NCBI RefSeq assembly: GCF_026262505.1
Contig: NC_067208.1
Location: 10,983,962-11,047,961, forward strand
Reading direction: 5' to 3'
Length of the DNA: 64,000 nt
From: Trichomonas vaginalis G3
Lineage: Eukaryota > Parabasalia > Trichomonadida > Trichomonadidae
Shown here: positions 49,395 through 58,218 of the stretch, one piece after another
How positions within the stretch are numbered: position 1 is the first letter of the stretch
How the letters are laid out: each line of letters begins with the position of its first letter
Made by a program: the position numbers and the translations under genes
Notes under the pieces: model-generated
The model's input: the letters and a program-made list of their open reading frames with translations, nothing else
Database searches by the model: none
Told to the model about the DNA's origin: nothing

Positions 49395-51647
49395 TCAATT
49401 CTTTTTCTCTGTAGATGTGGAACGTTTGCTTTTCGATCTCTTTCGATGAACTTGAAAATATAAGTTATTATCGCTGAGAATCCTTTCCGAAATAGGAGCT
49501 TTACGTTTAGGAGGATTGTCGGATGAATTTTGTTTTTTATTGTTTGATTTTGTTGTTATGGAAGATTTTTTCTTATTTTTTTCAGAATTTTGCTTGCTAT
49601 TAACTGAAACTTGTTTTGACGGCCCAACAATAGCATTTGTAGTAGGAAGAATTCCCAATAACGAGCGCATTTTCGATAATTGTTTTTCAATATGATCAAG
49701 AAGGTCCAGCTTATGTTCTAGATTACTAGACATTTGATTTGTAGAAGGATGGTTTTGATTTTCTGGTTCTAAATCTGTAGAGTCTGCAATATTTGAATTT
49801 TCGGAGCGAATTGGAGCATCTGAACCTTGATTTGTATCGGCTTGCTCAAAATTAGTTTGAATTGGAGTGGATGAATTAAAATCTGGATGATTTAATGTTT
49901 CATTAAATAATGCCATAATTTTTTCTCTTTTTTCATTAATAAACTTAGTGATCATTGTATCTTTATCTGTTAGATCGATCGATTTGAGTATATCTGCATC
50001 ATGAACTGGAATATTTTCGAACAATGAACTCGATTCTATGGAACCATATGGAGAAATCTCGTTCTGAGCCAAAGAAAGATCACTTACGTTGTATTGTTTG
50101 ATAGAAAAAATTGTTTTCTCAAGTTCTTTTTGAAAGCAGTCAAGAATATAATTTTTGTAGCTATCAGTGATAACGGTTTTTATATGGCGCTCGATCTTCT
50201 GGTTATTTTTGATGGCGTTATATTTATCTAATTGGATTTGAGATATCTTCTTAATAGCTTCATAAATGTTTGGATGTTTTAACGAAGAAAATTCTGAATG
50301 CATACTCTCGAGGCAATCATTAGTGAATATTGCAGTTGCATTATTATATTGAGATATTAAATTGTAGTGCGGCAACCAAACTTTGTTGAAATAATCAATA
50401 TAATCTTTGATCGAATCAACTTTATTTTGATTAATTATATGCATTGTAAGTACAAATTCTTCATGAGACATGAATGGAGTAATAGAATATAGCTTAAATA
50501 AAGAATTTTGTAAAGTATTGAAATTTTTTGTATAAAGTGCTACAAGTTTCCTGTGTAAAGCTTGTTTGAAATGAAATAGGCATCCAATTATACGGACTTT
50601 AGGGAAAATTTGTTGAAGTGCCTCTATCATTCCCTTTTCAAAATCACAATGAATTTGAATTAGCTTTGAAAATTGAATACCCTTGACAGTAAAAATATAT
50701 TCAAATGCCTTCTTATAAGATTCAAATGTGCGGTTTTTCATGAATATAAATAAAAGTGGTAGATATTGATTTGTTGAAGGTTCACAAATCATAATTGTTA
50801 GCATCTGTCCTTTTTGAAAATGTTTTGGTGTAATTTTAAAAGTTCCATCGCAAAATAAATCTGTGGCTTCTTTTGCAAATTGAATTGCCTTCTCAAAACC
50901 AAAAAACATCGTCTCACAATTTGCTTGAAAATCATGGCCAATGAAAAACTGCTCGCCATTTATTAAACAAAAATTAGCAATTTCATCGTCTGTAATTTTT
51001 TCTCCAACAGAAAATTTTCTGGACTTATTATAAACTTCCCTGACCAATGAATCTTTAATTAATGGGTTTTCATCAGTACCAACAGCAAGTTCTGTCATAA
51101 ATTTTTTAATCTGCTGAAAAGTGCCGTTGTCTTCAGAAAATTTTGCCATTGCCTTATTGTATATTTCTGTCAGAGTCATTGATTTATGAAGATCATTTTT
51201 TTCATTTTGTAACTTTTTAAATTGTCTGCATTCGGGTATATGTTCCTTTTGTAAATCTTCGGAAACTGAACTGTTCTCAATTTTAACTAAATAACGTGCT
51301 TGACAAGAATGATCGATGCAACGGTAGTAACGTTCAATATTATTTGAATTAATAATATTTGTATGATCATGCGAATAAAGCATATCTTTGCGAACAATTG
51401 TATCAGGATATTTTCCAGTAACTGCGGGAATATTTTTAACTGCAATATAACTAAAATATCTTCTGACAGCTTTAGATTCATTTTCGGCGTATTTAATATT
51501 AAAATATTGAAGAACTTGTTTGATTATATTCGTTTTTTCATCTCTCGATGTTGATTTTTGGTATTTATCAGATTGTTCCCTGATAAATATTTTATTTTCG
51601 TCTGTAAAGTTTGCTCTTTTTTGATTAAATATAGATGATTTTCCCAT
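49395..51647 (-). CDS. MULE transposase (Mutator-like, MULE-C)
   Basis: 750 residues, open. A FLYWCH/GCM-type zinc cluster near 105-140 (RYYRCIDHSCQARYLVKI then EHIPEC) binds DNA ends. The DDE core has DGTFKI (first Asp near 263), IHCDFEKGMIEAL (second near 332), GCLFHFKQAL (C-x2-H block near 356) and TNDCLESMHSE (Glu near 444). The last 80 residues are Lys/Ser-rich with PPKRKAP, a likely nuclear localisation signal. All catalytic residues are present, so it may be active or recently so. Neighbouring tandem repeats in its upstream region may bind it. Confidence 0.88.
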   Translation of the reverse strand: MGKSSIFNQKRANFTDENKIFIREQSDKYQKSTSRDEKTNIIKQVLQYFNIKYAENESKAVRRYFSYIAVKNIPAVTGKYPDTIVRKDMLYSHDHTNIINSNNIERYYRCIDHSCQARYLVKIENSSVSEDLQKEHIPECRQFKKLQNEKNDLHKSMTLTEIYNKAMAKFSEDNGTFQQIKKFMTELAVGTDENPLIKDSLVREVYNKSRKFSVGEKITDDEIANFCLINGEQFFIGHDFQANCETMFFGFEKAIQFAKEATDLFCDGTFKITPKHFQKGQMLTIMICEPSTNQYLPLLFIFMKNRTFESYKKAFEYIFTVKGIQFSKLIQIHCDFEKGMIEALQQIFPKVRIIGCLFHFKQALHRKLVALYTKNFNTLQNSLFKLYSITPFMSHEEFVLTMHIINQNKVDSIKDYIDYFNKVWLPHYNLISQYNNATAIFTNDCLESMHSEFSSLKHPNIYEAIKKISQIQLDKYNAIKNNQKIERHIKTVITDSYKNYILDCFQKELEKTIFSIKQYNVSDLSLAQNEISPYGSIESSSLFENIPVHDADILKSIDLTDKDTMITKFINEKREKIMALFNETLNHPDFNSSTPIQTNFEQADTNQGSDAPIRSENSNIADSTDLEPENQNHPSTNQMSSNLEHKLDLLDHIEKQLSKMRSLLGILPTTNAIVGPSKQVSVNSKQNSEKNKKKSSITTKSNNKKQNSSDNPPKRKAPISERILSDNNLYFQVHRKRSKSKRSTSTEKKN

Positions 51648-51703
51648 TAAAAAATGAAATGATGCAAAATTTACGAAAACCGTTCGAAAATTGAATCAAA
51701 AAT

Positions 51704-52266
51704 GAAAAGTAATACTTAAATGAGGAATTCTTTGAGATATTGGTCTTAGATTGAATGTAGCGTCATTCTTATATAGAATATATATTCATATCATCGGAAA
51801 TATGATAAAAAGCATATAATAAATGTCAAAAAAGTGAACAAATAAGCAAAGATATTTTTTAAAAAACAATGAAAAGTAATACTTAAATGAGGAATTCTTT
51901 GAGATATTGGTCTTAGATTGAATGTAGCGTCATTCTTATATAGAATATATATTCATATCATCGGAAATATGATAAAAAGCATATAATAAATGTCAAAAAA
52001 GTGAACAAATAAGCAAAGATATTTTTTAAAAAACAATGAAAAGTAATACTTAAATGAGGAATTCTTTGAGATATTGGTCTTAGATTGAATGTAGCGTCAT
52101 TCTTATATAGAATATATATTCATATCATCGGAAATATGATAAAAAGCATATAATAAATGTCAAAAAAGTGAACAAATAAGCAAAGATATTTTTTAAAAAA
52201 CAATGAAAAGTAATACTTAAATGAGGAATTCTTTGAGATATTGGTCTTAGATTGAATGTAGCGTCA
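51704..52266. repeat. 167-bp tandem repeats between the two MULE-C genes
   Basis: Starts of GAAAAGTAATACTTAAATGA at 51704, 51871, 52038 and 52205 give three full units and one partial with almost no differences. They fill the 670-bp divergent promoter region between transposase and the second gene. Near identity suggests recent amplification. Confidence 0.92.
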
Positions 52267-52315
52267 CAAATTTCACAAATATAATTTACTATACAATTTT
52301 ATTCATTTTTTTAAA

Positions 52316-54445
52316 ATGGCTGACGACAGTCTGTATCAACTAACTCAACTAGTCAAGCATAATGATTATTCTTCGGATTCATTAAATCAACTTTATCAAT
52401 GCATAAGTACAATGACAGAAAGATCAATTGGATGCTTGAATTGGGATAAATTTTTCAAAAAAATCACAGTGACTGATGAAGTTCTTTTACATTTTTTAGC
52501 ATCCGTTTTAAACATTGAAAAGATATCAGAATGTTTCAAGGATTCTATTTTTTATCACAATATTAATCTTGAAAAATTCAGTAATTTAACTGAAACAGAA
52601 CAACAAACAATTTTAAATTCCTACAAAGCGGATAAATTTACATATTACATAATGTGCTCACAAATTGTAAAATCAAACTGGAACAATTTATCCCAAACTT
52701 TAGTTAATATTGCAAATCAATATTTGCCATTTTTAGATGAAGAAAAGCAAATATATTATCTCATACCGAAATGGCTCACAAAAAAAGTGACATTTTTGGC
52801 GCCAATAATTTGATTTTTCTGATTCTTTCTATTTAGATATATTTATTTAATATTCATATTCCTTTATATTGCCTCATATTATTTCCCATTTTTAATCATA
52901 TTATACAAATCTTTAATAATTTTTAATGTTTTGAGCTTCAAAATCTTGTTCTAACTATTTTCATTCATATATCCTAGAAAAAATTAAAAAGTTTTTTAGA
53001 AATAAAAATGTTTGTATGTAAAGTATTGAAAATATTCTAGATGAGAAGACATTCTCCAGAAGAGATTGATATTGATTGGCTTTGTGCGAAAGCTAAAATA
53101 AATCATGAAGGCAGAGTTATATATAATCATACTATCTTAAAGTATTCCTAGAAATTTCCAAAATTAACCGAAATATAACTGGACAGAATTACTATTTTCG
53201 AGATAAAATTCATATGGAAATACTAATTCATAACGCTTTATGTTATATAAAATTTAATTTATAAAAATTTCAAAATAAATCAAATTTAACACAATGAATA
53301 TAACTGCAATCGAGGTTTTTGACGATTGATTCTTACGAGAAGTTTTCCAAACTTTGAGTTAATGTCTTGACATTAACTCAAAGTTTGGAAGTCTAATAAG
53401 GGGAATTGTAGGCTATGAGGTACTGATTATATATCAGTGCCTCATAGCCTACAATTCCCATTAGAAATCGGAGAAACTTTGTCCGCATAACTGATGATGC
53501 GGACAAAGTTTCTCCCATTTCTACTTAGAATGAAAGGGCAAGAGGTATATAGGTACACTATATATCTCTTGCCCTTTCCTTCTTACCTAAAGACTTCCAA
53601 TCTTATTTTTTTCCCCAATTTTTCCCCTAAATTTAAATCTTATATAATATAAATAAAATGCATAATATCAATCACAAAAATTAATGTTTATTTTTTTAAT
53701 TAAAATTGCCGCGCAATTTAAGGTTTTCTGTCACTTTTTTTGTGAGCCATTTCGGTACGAAACAGAAAAGCAAATATATATATTTACTGAAATAACTGGC
53801 AATTATCAAAATTTTGAAATTTCAGTTGCAAACTTGTTACTTTTTTATGAAAACAATGAAGAAAAATTAAGCAACTGTTTTAATTTAACATTGTTCCAGC
53901 AAATTTATTCCAAAAATGGAATCGAGCAAATGATATTTTTTGCTGCAAATACAATTTGTTGCAATAACACTTCTATCAATTTTTACAATCTCCTTGAAAT
54001 TGAAGAAATGAATCCATTTGATTTTTTTTATTTCTCAATTCAATATAAAGAGATATTAAATTGCGATGATTTTCCAAAAGTTACAGAAGTAATCACAGGT
54101 TTAATCTCAGCTTCAAATATTAATGCTATTATGCGAATTTACCAAAAAATTTTGGATAAAATTACATTTTATAAATGTAATTATTGCCATATTACCTCAA
54201 TATGGAATTTTATCACAAATGCAGCAATAATTCTTCCTGATGAAGATTTATTAATCAAATTATTAAAAGTCATAGAAAAAACAGAAAAAGCAACAGATGA
54301 ATTATTCGAACCGGAGAATGATTTGGGTTTCTATGAATATTTAAATTCGATTTTCTCAGATATTACATCTGCGAGAAATAAGCAATTTCTCTTGGAATTT
54401 CTAAATACCCATGAAGATGACTTCACTTATGATCAAACATTGTGA
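52316..54445 (+). CDS. Second gene of MULE-C, split by element E
   Basis: The front part (52316-52756) encodes MADDSLYQLTQLVKHNDYSS, then TDEVLLHFLASVLNIEKISE and NIANQYLPFLDEEKQIY. The back part (from about 53765 to 54445) resumes with IFTEITGNYQNFEISVANLL and runs to FLNTHEDDFTYDQTL. The duplicated 16 bases at the insertion edges are read in the same frame on both sides (EEKQIY and TEKQIY), showing one gene of about 370 residues before insertion. All-helical, leucine-rich, possibly a HEAT/ARM-like solenoid; no family recognised. It diverges from the transposase, so it may be an accessory transposition factor or a captured host gene. Confidence 0.6.
52757..53764. mobile_element. Element E, 1-kb TIR element carrying four tandem hairpins
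   Basis: Inverted ends contain TACCGAAATGGCTCAC followed by an A run and GTGAC (28 bp matched, 52764-52791 and inverse 53730-53757), each set in 7 bases from the flanks. The flanks are direct copies of AGAAAAGCAAATATAT (52741-52756, 53765-53780), a 16-bp duplication. Inside is AT-rich sequence, a 36-residue frame (53041-53151, MRRHSPEEIDIDWLCAKAK) and the hairpin cluster at 53345-53578. No transposase; family unknown. It broke the second gene of MULE-C. Confidence 0.75.
53345..53578. ncRNA. Cluster of four long tandem hairpins (putative)
   Basis: H1 53345-53390: perfect 21-bp stem, loop CTTG. H2 53393-53464: 27-bp stem with one G-U-type pair (53401-53427 with 53433-53459), 5-base loop, plus 5 outer pairs past a 3-base bulge. 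H3 53464-53521: 19-bp perfect stem (53470-53488 with 53497-53515), 8-base loop, 5 more outer pairs past one mismatch. H4 53532-53578: 21-bp stem with one G-U-type pair, loop GTACA. The four sequences are unrelated. GGAAGTCT (53387) and AGACTTCC (53591) can close H2 to H4 into one branched structure. RNA function is inferred, not shown. Confidence 0.6.
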
Positions 54446-55913
54446 GGTCATTTTTGATCAACAAATTAATTGAAATTCCGATCAAAAAAAATTCACAAAT
54501 TGGATCAAAAAAATCGAATCTCAAGTTAAAAATAAAAAATTTCTACATTTTTATCAAATTTAGATTTTTTTTTCAAATCATGCGAATTGATTGAATAATT
54601 GCATATTTTATCCCATGCATCTAGAAGTATGTGTAATATTTTTGCTTTCATCAAGAAATTGTCGAATTTGATCTTAATTTTTTTTGAAAAATATACTTTT
54701 AGAAAAAAGAAATAGTGATTGAATAGCTGCCATGCTGTAAAAGGGTTATTTTTACAAGTAAAAAAATTGTTATTTTTCGAGCAAGTCGAGGCTTTTTTAC
54801 CATCTTATTTTTGAAAAATTTACGAAAAATTATATCTGAAAAAACGCTTCATTTTGATATCTTACAATGATAAAATACCAATGTTGCTGGGATATAATAG
54901 CTACACCTGGACATCTACTACATTAATGCGTATGACAGGTAAAGTTGATTTCAAAAGTATAGCCTGGAAAGATTACAATAAATCAACGATAATTCAAAAA
55001 AATTTCTTATAAGTTAACATAATAAAAATTTAATTTTTATATTGCTTGTATTATACTTAAGTATATAATATATTTAAATCTTAGAATGAAAATTCGGGAC
55101 GCCCTAGCTATTCAATTTTCCCTTAGGACGCCCATAAACCTCTCAAAAATGTGATGTAAATATCACAATTTTGAGAAATTTACACTAGGACGCCTTAGGA
55201 CGCCAACCCCCTTTTTTACCATTTCGATTTCGGAAATTAAATTTCCAAATTTTTTGTCGATTTCGGAAATAACAGGATCCCGCATCCAACACGCAACAAC
55301 AAAACACAAAACACACTTTTTGGTTCTTTCATCGTTTTAATCGTAATTTATGTAATACATGATTTGGATAAATTTTACAAAAATAGAACCTATATTATAT
55401 TCTTTTCAAAGATTCTTGCAAATCATCAAAAATAATTGTATTTTAAAAAACGATCAAATTATCCTTTCATTATTTTAAACTTAAATTAGTTTTTATGATT
55501 GACTAAAGCAATCATATTTATTCATCATTAAATAAACAAAAAATAATATTTGAGAGTTATTTCAAAAAAAAACACATTGAATTTATTAATTTGTCTCAAT
55601 TTCAGTATTATAAATTTTTATAATTTCAATATTTTGAAATACACTTTTTAATATTTCAATATTTATGATATTTCAATGTATTAAGTGGTCTCAAATTGAG
55701 CTTCTCAAATATAAGTTGGCCTATTCAAATAATAAAATTCAATAATCTTTAAAATAATAAATAAAAGTGATTGAGGTCATAGCAAAACGGCTGTTTCAGT
55801 CATTAATTCTTAAAAATAGGGTTGTACAAACTGGCACAATTTTGCGGGCCGCGTGCCAGCTCCTGGCAGGCGGCCAAAATCAAAAAAGTGGCCAAAAATC
55901 GGGCCTCGTGGCG

Positions 55914-55960
55914 TGGAAAGGATGTCGCCCTTCGGGCTCCACCCTTTCCACGCCACTCGG
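55914..55960. repeat. GC-rich nested hairpin in MULE-D
   Basis: GTGGCGTGGAAAGG pairs with CCTTTCCACGCCAC, and within the loop GCCC-TTC-GGGC forms a second stem. About 14 plus 4 bp, in sharp contrast to the AT-rich surroundings. Confidence 0.8.
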
Positions 55961-56569
55961 CCTATGACCACAATTATATAATATGCTCATTATTATTTTT
56001 TTTCTTCTTTTCTCTTCTTTTTTTCTTTTTCTCTTTTCTTTCTTCTTTTTCCCTTTTCCCTTCCTTTTTTTCTAGTTTTGGAAAGGAAAAAGTAAAAAAT
56101 TTAATAATTAATTTTATTACTATGAAAATATACTTTTTAGCTTATATTGTAAGCTGTGAGAGTTTTAAGTGATGGAAGATATAAATCAAATTTGAAATTC
56201 AACAAATCCTGTTATGATTAAGTTGAATATTGTACTCTAATTAAGAGTTTTCAGTTATGAACTCAGGTATTATATAATAAAAGTATAACTCAAGATAATA
56301 AAGAGGTTTTTAAAATGTAGATCTGAAAATCAAACTACCATGTTTGATATGATTAAGTTGAATAATGTTATTTTATTAAATGGTTCAAATCTGTGAAATC
56401 GGCAATTACAAATTAAAGGCGTAGTTCAAAAAATTAAAGAGATTTTAAAAATTTAATATCAGAATTAAACTAAAAAAGGATTTAGTTATTTCAGTAATTA
56501 TCAGAAAAGGTTAAAAAGATAGGGTAAGTAATGAGACTTGAGTGAGATGTGAGAAATCATATGTAAATA

Positions 56570-56735
56570 ATTAGATATCTGATGAGTAAGGTAGTAATGA
56601 GAGTTAAGATCTGGTTAGTAAGGTCGGAGAGTTAAGATCTGATGAGTAAGGTAGTAATGAGAGTTAAGATCTGGTTAGTAAGGTAGTAATGAGAGTTAAG
56701 ATCTGATGAGTAAGGTAGTAATGAGAGATCTGCGG
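56570..56735. repeat. Short tandem repeats in MULE-D
   Basis: Four to five units of about 35-50 bp built on GAGAGTTAAGATCTGATGAG and TAAGGTAGTAAT, with alternating GATGAG and GGTTAG versions. Noncoding. Confidence 0.8.
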
Positions 56736-58218
56736 GCAGTAATGATACATCTATGAGTACATAACTAAAACCTGAGTTCTATGAGCGAAATCTGAGAGCT
56801 AAAAGCCGAGAGATCTAAGGTAAGTAATGAGAGAAGAGAATTTGAAATTTTACAAAATACGTTTACTCATACAAAATAATTCGCATTCTTTTATAACGAA
56901 TCTCAATGCCAATTAATACATAAAACAGATTTTAGCAATCAATTGCAAGATTTAGAAAGATTTTATTTATAATCTCAGCCAAATTAACAAATATTTTATT
57001 GATTTCGTAAAAAATAGCAATAAAACATAAAAATATGACATTCTATTTTTCCAAAAAAATTTCAAAAATCATTTTTTAACATGAAATTTATATTTTTTAA
57101 TTTTTTTTAAATTTTGAATTTTTTTTTGGAATTTTCAACCATGTCAAAAGTCGGGATCTACAAATGTATTCTCTTTGACATAGGATAAAAACATCCTTTC
57201 TTATAATTTCATTGTAAAATAAAATTTTCTTAAATTTATTGAATCCAAACTCAACTTTGCAACATTTTATTATCATAAAAACTAAGAAACATCAGGTAAA
57301 CTTCAATTTGGAGAGCTTAAAATCATATCTAAATTGAAAAATAAGGGGAAAATATTGTAAAAAAAATCTCATTAGATGGGGCAAAAAGTGACTTTTTTAA
57401 TGTGTTTTTTAAAAAAATCGTGCCAGCTGGCCAAAAAAGGTGTGCCAGCAGGCGTGCCAGTTTGTACAACCCTACTTAAAAATAAAAAGGGTAAAAACTA
57501 AATAAAATGGGTAAAATTCAATAGTGTCTGTGCTATCGTTCAATTTGAAGGTGTCTTTTGAAACCGCAAGACACATTGATTTTTTGAATAGTGCATTATG
57601 GTTTGACAGACACCAATGAAAAAAATAAAATGATATTTATTTTAAATATATAAGATCCTTATATAAAATATAAATATTTTATCGTTTTATTTTCTTGTTT
57701 TAGAAATGTTTTTTATTGAAAAATCAATAAAGCTAACTCCAAAATAAAATTTTTGATTTAAAGACACTATGATGACACCAGGCAAATCTTCCAAGACACC
57801 TATCGTCGGGAATCTAACAACCCTATAAATGTGTAAGTTTAGGAAAACAAAAAATAATTAATTCTCGCAAAGAAACTTATTTTAAAAGAACCTAAACAAA
57901 AGTTCATATAATAATAAATCTAAAAATAGATATTAATTTAAACGAAGATAATGAGAGAATGGGGATGTTGTAAAACAATGAGACTTAATGATCAAATAAT
58001 TAAAATAATAAAATTAATTAAAGGAAAGCTAAAATAGTTTAATGAATTTTTATAGATTGGTTACACAATCAATGTTTCTGTGTCAATGTACATCAATCAA
58101 CATTGTTTCATTGAATTTTGTCTTCATATATACTTATATATTACTGTTCCTGTTTCCCTTATTATTAATTTTCAAATTCTTATATAATAATTTTTTATTC
58201 TAAATGATTTGTCATAAA

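Larger units (their letters stand above)
48534..55220. mobile_element. MULE-C, autonomous Mutator-like transposon
   Basis: Flanked by the 9-bp duplication ATTTCGATT (48525-48533, 55221-55229). Ends share GGGTTGGCGTCCTAAGGCGT in inverted orientation, followed on both sides by GTAAA-type hairpin sequence. It carries an open 750-residue transposase (minus) and a divergent second gene, with 167-bp tandem repeats between their starts. This two-gene divergent layout recalls MuDR of plants. It sits wholly inside MULE-B. About 860 bp at the left (48534-49394) and 775 bp at the right (54446-55220) are noncoding AT-rich arms. Confidence 0.85.
55817..57474. mobile_element. MULE-D, small non-autonomous element in MULE-B
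   Basis: Ends TAGGGTTGTACAAACTGGCAC and its inverse, flanked by the 8-bp duplication CTTAAAAA (55809-55816, 57475-57482). The TAGGGTTGT start is shared with MULE-B, so they use related transposases. Inside are a GC-rich nested hairpin (55914-55960), a pyrimidine run (56000-56075), tandem GTTAAGATCTG-type units (56580-56730) and no coding region. From 54446 to 55816 and 57475 to 57825 only AT-rich noncoding arms are seen. Confidence 0.8.
48349..57825. mobile_element. MULE-B, TAGGGTTGTTA-ended element inserted in MULE-A TIR
   Basis: Ends are TAGGGTTGTTA and its inverse TAACAACCCTA, flanked by the 8-bp duplication TAAATGTG (48341-48348 and 57826-57833). Subterminal sequences on both sides carry AAGACACC / GGTGTCTT palindromes. 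Removing it rejoins the MULE-A arm, which the intact right arm confirms. Its own interior (48349-48533 and 55221-57825, less MULE-D) has no transposase, so it is a non-autonomous MULE-like element. The 8-9 bp duplication is typical of Mutator elements. Confidence 0.8.
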
